The notes under the pieces: model-generated
What the model was told of the DNA's origin: nothing
Database searches by the model: none
What the model saw: the letters and a program-made list of their open reading frames with translations, nothing else
Program-made: the position numbers and the translations under genes
Source of the DNA: Luteitalea pratensis
Lineage (GTDB): Bacteria; Acidobacteriota; Vicinamibacteria; Vicinamibacterales; Vicinamibacteraceae
Length of the DNA stretch: 64,000 nucleotides
Assembly: GCF_001618865.1 (NCBI RefSeq)
Contig: NZ_CP015136.1
Span: 310,001 to 374,000 of the forward strand
Reading direction: 5' to 3'
Shown: positions 17,154-27,089 of the stretch, piece after piece
Position numbering within the stretch: position 1 is the stretch's first letter
Layout of the letters: every line of letters starts with the position of its first letter

Positions 17154-17787
17154 GCGGTGGCCCGCGCCTGCCATTCCGGACGCAGGGGAATGTGAATGGT
17201 GACGACAGTGCCCGATTGGTCGCCACGCCGGATCTCGAGCGCCGCCGACTGTCCGTAGAGGTGCAGGAGCCGATCGCGCACATTACGCAACCCGGTGCCT
17301 GCCTGGCGGTCCACGTCGAAGTCCGTCGGGATGCCCGCGCCGTTGTCGGCGATCGAAATCGTCAATGCGTCCGGTTGCCGGGCGGCATTCACCTCGAGGC
17401 GGCCTTTCTGCGCGTTTCTGGCCAGGCCATGCCTGAACGCATTCTCGACGACGGGCAGCAGCATGAGCGTCGGCATCATTTCCTGCCCCGACGATCCGGA
17501 CCGGCGTTCCCCCGGCAACGCTTACTTCGACGCCGTGTTCGCCCGCGCCCGCGTGTGGCTCACAACCCCGATGTCGTCATCTGCCAGGCCAGCATCCGAC
17601 CGAACGAATGCCCGTGATCGGGCATCGAGAGGTACGTCTGCGCCGCGATTGACACGGCCAGCACGGTCGCGATGGCACTACGTTCGGTGACCTTCGCGCG
17701 GACACGCCACCCGGAGCCAGGGGCGCGTAGCCCTTTCGAGTGGTCGATCGGATCGGCTCGAGGCTCTCGCCTCGCGACTGGCGGCAT
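17150..17787 (-). pseudogene. Remnant of a LytS-type sensor histidine kinase
   Basis: Two pieces remain. The downstream piece (17518-17150, TTG start, 122 residues) is a HATPase_c domain starting right at its N box (LPVVENAFRHG), with DNGAGIP and GTGLRNVRDRLLHLYG. The upstream piece (up to 17787, stop at 17560) reads SAIATVLAVSIAAQTYLSM...GRMLAWQM, like the first membrane helix of such kinases. The further membrane helices and the His_kinase domain with its HFLFNTLN phosphorylation motif are missing between them, and stop codons separate the pieces. The overlap with the regulator gene is normal for an intact pair, so I infer an internal deletion plus frameshift. The short ATPase piece might still be translated. 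Confidence 0.75.
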
Positions 17788-17851
17788 GAGCGCTGGCGCG
17801 CCTATAGTTGGGACGGAAAGGAGACTTCCCGATTCTGAGAGGCGGTCACGC

Positions 17852-19441
17852 ATGCTGATCGACGTGCTCATCATCGGTGCCGGCCCGACAGGACTCATGC
17901 TGGCCAATCAACTGGCGCGCCGCGGCATCCGTCCGATCATCATCGACCGTCACAGTGGTCCCGCGCAGCAGTCGAGGGCGATGGCGGTGCACGCGAGGAC
18001 GCTCGAGATCTACGCGAAACTCGGCATCGCCGCCCGAGCGGTGGAACTGGGCGAGCAGGGCAATGGCGCGAACATGTGGGTCGGCGGAAGGCTGAAGGCT
18101 CGCATCCCGCTCGAGGAGATGGGCAAGAACCTCAGTCCGTTCCCGTACGTGCTGATGCTCGGCCAGGATGAGAACGAACGCATCATGGGAGAACGCCTTC
18201 GGGACTGGGGCGTCGACGTCGAATGGAATACGGAGCTGGTCGCACTCGAGCAACACGCCGCCCACGTGACGGCGACCATCACGCAACCTGAGGGCAGTCA
18301 TCGAACCATCGACGCGGCCTGGGTGGCTGGATGTGACGGCAGCCGCAGTGCCGTGCGTGAGATGAACGGCATCGGCTTCCCGGGCGCCGCATACGAACAC
18401 TCGTTCTTCGTCGCGGACACGGAGGCGACGGGACCGATGGTGCCCAACGAACTGAATGTCTACTTGTGGGGCAAGGGGTTTCATCTGTACTTCCCGATGC
18501 GCGGCCAGAACCGCTGGCGAGTGATCGGGCTCCTGCCGGAAGGGCTGCGGTCGAAGCCCGATGTGACATTCGAGGAACTGATCCCGTCGCTGCAGCAGGA
18601 GAGCGCACAGGGACTCTCGTTCACGTCGTGCCTGTGGTTCTCGACGTATCGCATCCACCACCGGCGTACTGAGCGTTTCCGTGATCGGCGTTGTTTCCTG
18701 CTCGGCGACGCGGCGCACGTCCACAGCCCGATGGGCGGGCAGGGCATGAATACCGGGCTGCAGGATGCCTACAACCTGGCCTGGAAGCTGGCGCTCGTCA
18801 CGTCAGGCCGCGCCGCTGACCCACTGCTCGACACGTATGAGGTCGAGCGCCTGCCCTTTGCCGACAAACTGCTTTCGACCACGGATCGTGCGTTCAGGTT
18901 CGTCGTGTCCGACAGCTGGCTTGGCGGCGTGTTGCGCACCCGCATTCTCCCGAACGTCGCCGCCATCGCCATGAAGCCGGCCTTCATGCGGAGAGCCGCG
19001 TTCCTGACGCTCTCGCAGATCGGCATCGAGTACCGTGCGAGCCCACTCTCGCGCACGCTCGCTGGCGGGGCGAAGGACGCACCCAGGGCCGGCGAACGCT
19101 TTCCGTGGCTGCAGCTCGCGTTCGCGGACGGCAGCGGGAGCGAGGATCTGTTCCAGCGACTCGACGACACGAGATTCAATCTGCTCGTCATCGGCCAGCC
19201 CGCGCCGTCGACCGAACGCCTCGGCCTGGGCGACCTGCTGGCTACCCACGTCGTGCCGTTCGAAGGCGAGAACATCCGCGCCCTGGCAGCCGTGGCGATC
19301 ACTACGCCGGCGCATTACCTGCTGCGTCCGGACGGGCACATCGGCCTGGCCGGCAAGGGTGTCGAAGAGGGCGAGATCAGGCGCTGGTTCTCGTCGTGCC
19401 GGGTGCATCTCGGCGACGGGGAGCAGCGGAATCGTGACTGA
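17852..19441 (+). CDS. FAD-dependent aromatic-ring monooxygenase (PheA/TfdB type)
   Basis: 529 residues. The Rossmann motif GAGPTGLMLANQLARRG begins at residue 8, the DG motif is VAGCDGSRSAVRE, and the second FAD motif is CFLLGDAAHVHSPMGGQGMNTGLQDAYNLAWKL shortened here by a variable core. Length and C-terminal thioredoxin-like part (about 390-529, ending LRPDGHIGLAGKG) fit the class A phenol/polyketide hydroxylases. It uses NAD(P)H and O2 to hydroxylate an aromatic ring; the substrate is unknown. An intradiol dioxygenase-like gene lies 1 kb away on the other strand, which may or may not be connected. A TATAGT hexamer near 17802 and a GGAAAGGAG stretch lie upstream. Confidence 0.9.
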   Translation: MLIDVLIIGAGPTGLMLANQLARRGIRPIIIDRHSGPAQQSRAMAVHARTLEIYAKLGIAARAVELGEQGNGANMWVGGRLKARIPLEEMGKNLSPFPYVLMLGQDENERIMGERLRDWGVDVEWNTELVALEQHAAHVTATITQPEGSHRTIDAAWVAGCDGSRSAVREMNGIGFPGAAYEHSFFVADTEATGPMVPNELNVYLWGKGFHLYFPMRGQNRWRVIGLLPEGLRSKPDVTFEELIPSLQQESAQGLSFTSCLWFSTYRIHHRRTERFRDRRCFLLGDAAHVHSPMGGQGMNTGLQDAYNLAWKLALVTSGRAADPLLDTYEVERLPFADKLLSTTDRAFRFVVSDSWLGGVLRTRILPNVAAIAMKPAFMRRAAFLTLSQIGIEYRASPLSRTLAGGAKDAPRAGERFPWLQLAFADGSGSEDLFQRLDDTRFNLLVIGQPAPSTERLGLGDLLATHVVPFEGENIRALAAVAITTPAHYLLRPDGHIGLAGKGVEEGEIRRWFSSCRVHLGDGEQRNRD

Positions 19442-19600
19442 ACGTGACGCTCGGCCGTTCGCGGCTGGCGCGCCGCAGAGCTCTGCAGGCCGCGTATCGT
19501 GACGTTCGTCCGCCAGCCGCGAATCGACTGTGTCCGATTACCTTCGTTCGGGCGTTGATCGAAGAGAAGGCGCGGCCAATGCCGCGCGCTGGAGGTCTCC

Positions 19601-20131
19601 ATGCCATTACTGCCGGCTGGACAGCTCTGCATTCGGCGGTTCGCCCGCACGTTCGACGGCGTCACCGAGAGCATCGCCGCCGCCCGCTACGAATGTCGTC
19701 CCTTCACGACGCAGCGACTGTCGACGTCGGTGACCTTGCGCATCACCGCCAAGGCCGAGTGCGACGATGTCGGACAACTGGTGCCGGTCACAGGACTTCG
19801 CGCCAAGGGAACGACGATTCGCCGCGCCGACGGCTTCGCGCACTTCGCGGGACGCGCGCAGATCGTCAACGCGAGCCCCGAACCGGATGTCATTCTCTTC
19901 AGCGGCACCCTGGAACTGATCGCCCGAATCGGCTCGCACGTGGGACTCGGCGAGCCGTGTGCCCCCGAGATGCACGTCGAAGGCTGGTTCACGGGTCGCG
20001 GCAACGGCGACTACGCCAACTTGTTGCTGAACGTGATCCTCGCGGGCGGCGGTGAACTGGCGACCGGCACCCACGCGTTTCCCAACGTCACCCAGAACCG
20101 CATCATCGGCACGCTTGTCACGGTGCCCTAG
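19601..20131 (+). CDS. Hypothetical secreted-looking or cytoplasmic protein (176 aa)
   Basis: 176 residues with no clear signal peptide or membrane helix and no motif I recognise. It alternates hydrophobic and polar residues as beta-rich proteins do, and includes a C-terminal NLLLNVILAGGG segment. A good ribosome-binding site (GGAGG, seven bases before the ATG) supports the start at 19601. It follows the monooxygenase by 160 bp on the same strand and may share its transcript. No function is proposed. Confidence 0.6.
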   Translation: MPLLPAGQLCIRRFARTFDGVTESIAAARYECRPFTTQRLSTSVTLRITAKAECDDVGQLVPVTGLRAKGTTIRRADGFAHFAGRAQIVNASPEPDVILFSGTLELIARIGSHVGLGEPCAPEMHVEGWFTGRGNGDYANLLLNVILAGGGELATGTHAFPNVTQNRIIGTLVTVP

Positions 20132-20151
20132 ATCGCCGCGCGGGTACGGTG

Positions 20152-20325
20152 TCAGCCGCGCTTGCCGAACAGCATGTACAGCACGACGGCGGCCACGGCG
20201 ATGAAGACGTACTCCCTCATGCCCAGGCCGCTGATGAACGCCTCGACGCGATAGAGGGCTGACTGGAATGCGGCCGACAAGCCGGACATGGCCCCGTACT
20301 CTCCGAGCGACTGGGCTATCAGCAT
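20152..20325 (-). CDS. Small single-helix membrane protein (57 aa)
   Basis: A 57-residue frame with ATG at 20325 and TGA at 20154-20152. It begins MLIAQSLGEYGAM and ends in one hydrophobic helix (REYVFIAVAAVVLYMLFGK) with a positively charged end. A TAATCT hexamer lies exactly six bases upstream of the ATG (20332-20337), as a -10 box would for a leaderless message. The LGEYG start recalls short acidobacterial proteins and, loosely, Flp-type pilins, but no pilus genes are near. Probably real; function unknown. Confidence 0.55.
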   Translation of the reverse strand: MLIAQSLGEYGAMSGLSAAFQSALYRVEAFISGLGMREYVFIAVAAVVLYMLFGKRG

Positions 20326-20395
20326 GGCGCGAGATTACACGGATTGAGTTGGCCCCGGATCCGGCAGCACGTCCGGAAGGATGGCGCCGCCTGAA

Positions 20396-20938
20396 CTATC
20401 TCAGGACGATCCGTTCCGTCACCCGTCCGTTCTCGATCGGCCGCACCGAGAAGGCCGGATTCGTCTGCATCATCGACGTGACCGACGGCTCGCCCGCGAA
20501 GACGATCTCGAACACATTCGGCGCGAGGCCTGGCGCCGACACTTCGAAGTGGATGTGCGCCGGGACCTGGCCGCCCGGGTACGCTCCTGGCTTGATGGTG
20601 TCGAACGACCACGCCCCCTGCGCATCGCTGCGGAGGAAGACCTTGAGCCTGGGATTGCGGTTGTCACTCGCCGGTTTCACGCCATAGTAGCCCTCGTGGT
20701 CGGTCTGGTAGACGTAGAGGGATGCGCCGGCGATCGGCTTCCCACCCGAGTCGACGACCAGCCCGCTGACGTGCAAAGCCTGCCCTGGTTCGCCTCGAGG
20801 CACCACGCGTCCTGTTGACGGTGCGGAGGGCGGGGCTTCGTGGATCGGCGACTGCGCCGCCGCCGAGCCGGCACACGCGCAGAGGATCACGAACGCGAGA
20901 CGGATGCAGGTGCGGCGCACAAGGCCTCCTTGGCGCAT
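20396..20938 (-). CDS. Secreted intradiol ring-cleavage dioxygenase-like protein
   Basis: 180 residues with a signal peptide (about 1-28). The mature part is the beta-sandwich of the intradiol dioxygenase superfamily: GKPIAGASLYVYQTDHEGYYG supplies the first iron-ligand tyrosine, and YPGGQVPAHIHFEV supplies the second tyrosine and the two histidines. In catechol and protocatechuate dioxygenases these four bind Fe(III). The signal peptide and short length point to an extracytoplasmic relative rather than the cytoplasmic pathway enzymes; the substrate is unknown. The ATG at 20938 is preferred to one six codons upstream. Confidence 0.85.
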   Translation of the reverse strand: MRQGGLVRRTCIRLAFVILCACAGSAAAQSPIHEAPPSAPSTGRVVPRGEPGQALHVSGLVVDSGGKPIAGASLYVYQTDHEGYYGVKPASDNRNPRLKVFLRSDAQGAWSFDTIKPGAYPGGQVPAHIHFEVSAPGLAPNVFEIVFAGEPSVTSMMQTNPAFSVRPIENGRVTERIVLR

Positions 20939-21016
20939 GCTCTCACGAGCCTCCACCGGTCGTGCCGGCCCGCGCGTTCTTGCGGTGATGAGTGTGTGAC
21001 GAGCCGCAGACGTTGA

Positions 21017-22605
21017 CTATCGCGGTGGCGCCGTCAGCATCTGGTCGAGCGCTTCGTATCGTGCCCGGTTCGCCTCGGGAACGGCCCTGATGGTCGTGTC
21101 CAGCTCGATGAGCCGGGGCCCCATGTCCTGATTGGCGCCCGGAGCCGTCGCGGCGAGCACCGGCCAGGCCTGCAGGTCGATGCCATTGGGATTGCCCGTC
21201 CTGGCAAAGTTGGTCCAGTACTTCCCGATCGCCTCCGACAACGTGCGATCGGCCGGCGTCCAGGGCACGTTCTTGACCGTGTCCAGCGTGCCGAAGACGT
21301 ACTCGATTTCGCCGGCATGGCGGGCGCCGACGTCCTCGGCGGTGACGGGGCGTCCATTGCGGACCTCACCCGGTGCCACTGGAATCTTGCGCGAGAACAG
21401 GTAGCGGTAGACAGGTGCACCGCCCGTGGCACGATGCGCCTCGATCCACTTCCAGGTGCTGTAGCTGATGAAGAGGTCGCTCGCCAGTGCCGCCGCCGAT
21501 TCGAGTGCCACGGCGTCGCTGTCGGCCGGGTACACCTTCAACAGGGCATCGGCTGCGGGCCCGAACCGCTTGCGCGTCTGGTTCACGAACGACGTGGCCG
21601 TCGGCCGCTCGGTCGCGAGCAGCACGCCGCCGCGGGCCTCGTCGGCATTCCAGCCCGCGAGCAGCGGCACCTGCGCCTGCTTGCCGGCGGCAAAGGTCGC
21701 CGCGACTGGTTCGGTGAGGACGACGCCGTCGATGGCTGGCGAAAACCACGGCTGCCACTTGCTCGCGGCGGCGAGCACGTCCGCGGCAGGTTTGGCGCGC
21801 AGCGCCTCGGCCGTCGTGGCCTCGATGGACACCCCGAACTTCTCGCCATTGGCTTCGCTCGCCTCGCGCGTGGCGGCCGAGAGTGAGGGCCCGAAATGTG
21901 CGCCGCTCTCGCCGATGACCTTGTGGAACAGCCCACGGGCCTGCGGGACCACCATCAAGGCGTTGACGGCAAACGACCCTGCCGATTCGCCGAAGATGGT
22001 CACGTTGCCTGGATCGCCGCCGAACGCTGCCACGTTGTCGCGGACCCACGCCAGGGCCGCCACCATGTCGAGCAGCGCGTAGTTGCCTGAACTCCCGCGC
22101 CCGTCGTCCTTCGAGAGCGCGGGGTGCGCCAGGAAGCCGAAGACGCCGAGCCGATAGTTGATCGTGATCAAGACCACGCCGTTGCGAGCGAGTCGTACAC
22201 CGTCGTGCCGCGGTTCATGTGACGCGCCAGCCTGGTAGCCACCGCCGTGGATCCACACCATCACCGGCAGCTTGGCCGACGCATCCCTGGCCGGCGTCCA
22301 GAGGTTCAGGTACAGGCAATCCTCGCTGGCCAGCCGATCGAACACGATGTCGGCAAACACCTGCGGTTGCATGCACTGCGCGCCGGACGCGTCGGCCTTG
22401 CGCACGCCGGTCCAGGGTGCGAGTGGCGCGGGCGCCTTCCAGCGCAGCGCGCCGACCGGTGGAGCGGCGTACGGCAGTCCCTTGAAGACGCGGACACGGC
22501 CCTCATCGGCCGTGACGCCCTCCACCAGGCCTGCCGTGGTCTTCACCTGCGCACCAGCTGTCCCCACGCCCATCGCGAGCATCAACCCGCACGCCGCCAG
22601 AAGCT

Positions 22606-22609
<4 letters not shown>
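21017..22609 (-). CDS. Secreted type-B carboxylesterase
   Basis: 530 residues, GTG start at 22609 with a signal peptide (to about residue 20). Family marks of carboxylesterase/para-nitrobenzyl esterases are all present: FKGLPYAAPPVGALRW, EDCLYLNLWTP, the oxyanion motif HGGGY, the nucleophile elbow GESAGS, a DEARGG acidic motif, and a late GARHAGEIEYVFG carrying the catalytic histidine. It should hydrolyse carboxylic esters outside the cytoplasm. Its GTG start overlaps the TGA of the upstream isomerase-like gene, so the two are translationally coupled. Confidence 0.93.
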
Positions 22610-23466
<857 letters not shown>

Positions 23467-23544
23467 GGGACCTCCGGGTCGTCGCGAGTCTGACACATCG
23501 GCTTCGCGGCGAAAACGGGGTCCGGTGTCCCTGCTCGGGCCGGG

Positions 23545-24912
23545 CTAGCCGACGTTGGCGCCGTGGATCTCGGCGCCCGTGATCGGGACACCGAGGCGGG
23601 CCGACATCCGGTACAGGGTGCGGCGATCGATGCCGAGGGCCGCGGCCGTCCGGGTGCGGTTGCCCGCGAACCGCTGCAGGGCATACACGAGATATCGCCG
23701 CTCGAGTTCGTCGAGCGTCGGCATGTCCGAGAACGGGTGCGTCCCGGGCGAGGTGGATGCGCCGGCGTCGAGGACGATGTCGGCGGCCTCGATGACGGGG
23801 TGACGAGCGGAGGCGACGAGTCGTTCGATCACGTTTTCCAGCTCCCGGACATTGCCTGGCCAGTCCAGCTGGCGCAGGCGCGCGATGGCACCGTTCGAGA
23901 TGGTCACCATCCGGCCGGCGCGCGCGCTCGCGGCGCCGGAGAAGTGCTCGACGAGCAGGGGGATGTCCTGACGGCGCTCGCGCAGCGGCGGCACGCGAAT
24001 CAGGAAGACGGCCAGTCGAAAGAACAGATCCAGGCGGAACCCGTGCGCCGTGACGTCGGCCTCGGCATCGCCACAGGCGGCGGCGAGCACGCGGACGTCG
24101 ACGCCCACTGCCTCTTGACCGCCCATGGGGCGCACTTCGCGCTCCTGCAGGACGCGCAAGAGCTGCGCCTGCATGGCCGCGGACATCTCGGTGATGTTGT
24201 CGAGAAACAGCGTTCCGGTCCGCGCCGCTTCGAACAGGCCGACGCGATCGTTGACCGCGGTCGGGAACGCGCCACGGACGTGGCCGAAGAGCGCCGACTC
24301 GAGGTGGAGGTCGGTCATTCCGGCGCAATTGAGGGAGAGGAAGGGCCGATCGACCCTCGGGCCATGCGCGTGGAGGGCTCGTGCGACGAGTTCCTTGCCG
24401 GTGCCGCTCTCGCCGAGGATCAGCACCGGCGCGGATCCGGGCGCGGCCTGCGACACCTGCTTGTACAGCTGCAACATGCTCGGCGATCGCCCGATCATGG
24501 TCGGCGCCCTCGTCGGCCCGTGCGCAGGCGTCGGCCTGCTCGTCGGCGGCCGCAGTGCGCGCTCCACCGTCGCCCTGAGCGTGTCGACGTCGCCCGACTT
24601 GGCAAGGTAGTCGAACGCGCCCGCCCGCAGCGCGTCGACTGCGTCGTCCAGCGAGCCGTTGCCGCTCACCACCAGCACACGCGTGACCGGCACAGCCGCC
24701 TTGCAGGCGCGCACGATGTCGAGCCCGGATACGCCCGACGCGAACACCGCCTCGGTGATCACCAGGTCCACCGGAGACACCGCGGCCTGCGCCACGACAT
24801 CCTCCGCACTCGTGAGGACCCTCACCTCACGGTTGGGGGCCGCCAGCGCATGGCTGATGACAAGCGCAGCTTCGCGATCGTCGTCGACGATGAGGACGGT
24901 TTGAGTGGACAC
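23545..24912 (-). CDS. NtrC-like AAA+ response regulator with degenerate key motifs
   Basis: 455 residues: receiver (1-120), AAA+ domain (about 135-365), Fis-type helix-turn-helix (about 405-445, ending GIDRRTLYRMSARLGV). Three signatures are altered. The phospho-acceptor position reads DLVITE, with E54 where the family has Asp. The loop that contacts sigma-54, normally GAFTGA, reads GAFPTA (214-219). The Walker B motif reads LFLDNI (235-240), with N239 in place of the catalytic Glu. Walker A (GESGTGKE, 167-174) and the arginine-finger region RLAVFLIRVPPLRERRQDI are intact. It may bind ATP and DNA but be unable to respond to phosphorylation or activate sigma-54 normally. It lies 72 bp downstream of the metal-sensing kinase gene. 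Confidence 0.9.
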   Translation of the reverse strand: MSTQTVLIVDDDREAALVISHALAAPNREVRVLTSAEDVVAQAAVSPVDLVITEAVFASGVSGLDIVRACKAAVPVTRVLVVSGNGSLDDAVDALRAGAFDYLAKSGDVDTLRATVERALRPPTSRPTPAHGPTRAPTMIGRSPSMLQLYKQVSQAAPGSAPVLILGESGTGKELVARALHAHGPRVDRPFLSLNCAGMTDLHLESALFGHVRGAFPTAVNDRVGLFEAARTGTLFLDNITEMSAAMQAQLLRVLQEREVRPMGGQEAVGVDVRVLAAACGDAEADVTAHGFRLDLFFRLAVFLIRVPPLRERRQDIPLLVEHFSGAASARAGRMVTISNGAIARLRQLDWPGNVRELENVIERLVASARHPVIEAADIVLDAGASTSPGTHPFSDMPTLDELERRYLVYALQRFAGNRTRTAAALGIDRRTLYRMSARLGVPITGAEIHGANVG

Positions 24913-24955
24913 TGCTCAGCAGGGTACAGAGCGGATGGGGCAGGGTGATCACTGT

Positions 24956-24976
24956 CCTTGGTCTAGCTGACCAAGG
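24956..24976. promoter_or_regulatory. Perfect inverted repeat between kinase and NtrC-like genes
   Basis: CCTTGGTC, five bases, GACCAAGG: a perfect 8-bp inverted repeat in the 72-bp gap between the sensor kinase stop (24985) and the regulator start (24912). A second short palindrome, GTGATCAC, lies at 24945-24952. Neither strand has a following T tract, so a protein-binding site is at least as likely as a terminator. Confidence 0.5.
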
Positions 24977-24984
24977 TCTGAGGG

Positions 24985-26412
24985 TCACGGTTGGCGCTGG
25001 CCCGGGAAAACCAGTTCGAACGTGGTGCCGGCGTCACTCGAGGCTCGCACCCGGACCGAACCGCCGTGCCAGGTGGCGATGGCCCGGCTGAGTGCGAGAC
25101 CGAGGCCCGCGCCGCCGGTGCGGCGGGACCGCGACGGCTCCCGCCTGTAGAAGCGGTCGAACACGCGCTCCCAATCCTCCGGCGGGATCCCGTGACCGGT
25201 GTCGGTCACCTCGAGCCGCACCCGGCCAGCCTCCCACGCATCGCCCGGCGCCGGCTCGTCGAAGCCCGTGACTCGCACGGCGCCGCCCTCCCGGTTGTAC
25301 TGCACGGCATTGACGAGAACGTTCTCGATCACGCGAGCGAGCAGCCCGGGCTGGGCGTACGCGACCAGCTTTTCGAGACCTTCGTGCGCGACGGAGATGC
25401 CGCGCGCCGCCGCGTGCGGACCGACCCGTGTGCAGGCCGCATCCACCAGGTCGCAGATTGACACCTCCTGTGCGGCAAGTTCGCCGGACTGCTCTTCAGC
25501 GCGCGCAAGCAGCATCAGGTGCCCGGCGACGGTGGTCAGGCCCTCGATCTGGTCGCGCAGCCGCTGCAACGTTTCCCGGTATTCCGCCGGATCCCGCTCG
25601 CGCTTGAGCGCGACGTCGATCTCCCCGGCCATCGCGGTGAGCGGGGTCCGCAGTTCGTGCGAGGCGTCGGCGGCGAACCGGCGCGAGCCGTCGATCACCC
25701 GATGCAGACGATCCAGCATCTCGTTGAGCAGGCGCGTCATCCGGCCGATCTCGTCGTCACTGCGCGGCGGATCGAGCCGCATGTCGATGTCGCCGGTCGC
25801 GATGCGCGCGGCGCGGGTGGTGATGCGATCGATCGGCTCGAGCGCGCTCGACGCGAGCAAGAGGCCGATCCAGGCCGTGGCAGCGAGGCCCACGATCCAG
25901 ACGCCGACGAGGACCCACGCCAGCCGTGCCAGCAGCGCATCCAGCTGATCCGTGAAGATGCCGATCGCGGCGACGTAGGGGGCGCTGGCGTCCCTGATCT
26001 GCGCCGTGATCACGCGGCCGCGGCGGCCGGCGATGCTGACGGTGGACATCCGGTGATCGCCTCGCAGTGTCCGTGCCAGGTGTTCCTGGTCCAGCACGCG
26101 CTCGCCGCGCAGCAGCGGCGACTCGAACACGATGCCGCCGTCGGGGGTGTAGTACTGGACGAACTTGCCCGTGAAGTCCCCGCCACCGAGTTGCTCCATC
26201 GGCAACTCGTGCAGGTGCAGGACGCCGCCGGCGTCGGTCGACGACGCGATCTCGGTCGCTGCCAGCGTGCGGAGATTCGCGTCCAGGTCGCGTTGCGCGT
26301 AGACCCGCACGCCCATGTAGACCGCCGTGTTGGCACAGGCCAGCAGCAGGCCGAACGCGATCGTCCAGCGGAGCGTCAGCCGGGCGCGGAACGACAACGG
26401 CCTGCGCATCAT
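24985..26412 (-). CDS. Sensor histidine kinase of the metal-efflux operon (CusS/CzcS type)
   Basis: 475 residues: first membrane helix (16-38), a periplasmic domain (about 40-155), second membrane helix (164-188), HAMP (190-240), HisKA with phosphorylated H252 in ASHELRTPLTA, and HATPase_c with ENVLVNAVQYN, DTGHGIP and GGAGLGLALSR. This is the plan of heavy-metal sensor kinases. Its ATG (26412) overlaps the TGA of the OmpR-like regulator, and both follow the efflux pump, so it most likely senses the exported metal in the periplasm and controls this operon. Confidence 0.93.
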   Translation of the reverse strand: MMRRPLSFRARLTLRWTIAFGLLLACANTAVYMGVRVYAQRDLDANLRTLAATEIASSTDAGGVLHLHELPMEQLGGGDFTGKFVQYYTPDGGIVFESPLLRGERVLDQEHLARTLRGDHRMSTVSIAGRRGRVITAQIRDASAPYVAAIGIFTDQLDALLARLAWVLVGVWIVGLAATAWIGLLLASSALEPIDRITTRAARIATGDIDMRLDPPRSDDEIGRMTRLLNEMLDRLHRVIDGSRRFAADASHELRTPLTAMAGEIDVALKRERDPAEYRETLQRLRDQIEGLTTVAGHLMLLARAEEQSGELAAQEVSICDLVDAACTRVGPHAAARGISVAHEGLEKLVAYAQPGLLARVIENVLVNAVQYNREGGAVRVTGFDEPAPGDAWEAGRVRLEVTDTGHGIPPEDWERVFDRFYRREPSRSRRTGGAGLGLALSRAIATWHGGSVRVRASSDAGTTFELVFPGQRQP

Positions 26413-27089
26413 GCCTCGACGCGATCGAGCATGTACCCGAGGCCCCGAATCGTCCGGATCTGGTCGGCGGCGGCCGTACCGGCGAGCTTCTTGCGAAGGT
26501 AGCCGACGTACACGTCCGCGACGTTGGAGCACGGGTCGTAGTCCCCGCCCCAGACGTGCTCGGCGAGCTGGTCGCGCGACACGATGGTGCCGGCGCGTCG
26601 CATCAGGTACTCGAGCAGGCGGTACTCCGTCGCCGTGAGCGGCACCGGCGTGCCTGCCACGCGGGCCTGGTGTGCCTCCTGATCGAGCGAGAGCGCCCCG
26701 GCGGTGAGGATGGCCGACAGGCTGCGGGTGCGACCGCGCCGGGTCAATGCGCGCAGCCGCGCCACGACCTCGTCGAACGCAAAGGGCTTGACCAGGTAGT
26801 CGTCGGCGCCGGTGTCCAGGCCGTGCACGCGATCGCCGACGGCGTCGCGCGCCGTGACCATCAGGATGGGCGTGTCGACGCCCTGGGCACGCAGCCGGCG
26901 GCACACGGTGAAGCCGTCCTGGGCCGGCAGCATGACGTCCAGCAGGATGGCGTCGTAGTCGCCCGAGAGGGCCGACGCTTCGGCGGCGTCGCCGTCCTCG
27001 GCCAGGTCGACCAGGTGCTGGTCCTCGCGCAGCCCCTTCACCAGGAAGCGGCTGATGGTGGGGTCATCCTCGACGACGAGCAGTCGCAT
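26409..27089 (-). CDS. OmpR/CzcR-type response regulator
   Basis: 226 residues. The receiver has E7/D8/D9, phospho-acceptor D51 in ILLDVMLP, T in MVTARD and K in YLVKPF. The C-terminal winged helix shows LTATEYRLLEYLMRRAGTIVSRDQLAEHVWG and ends GLGYML. It overlaps the end of the pump gene by 26 bp and the kinase gene by four, so pump and two-component system form one transcript. Most likely it switches on its own operon under metal stress; the binding site would be upstream of 32635. Confidence 0.94.
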   Translation of the reverse strand: MRLLVVEDDPTISRFLVKGLREDQHLVDLAEDGDAAEASALSGDYDAILLDVMLPAQDGFTVCRRLRAQGVDTPILMVTARDAVGDRVHGLDTGADDYLVKPFAFDEVVARLRALTRRGRTRSLSAILTAGALSLDQEAHQARVAGTPVPLTATEYRLLEYLMRRAGTIVSRDQLAEHVWGGDYDPCSNVADVYVGYLRKKLAGTAAADQIRTIRGLGYMLDRVEA

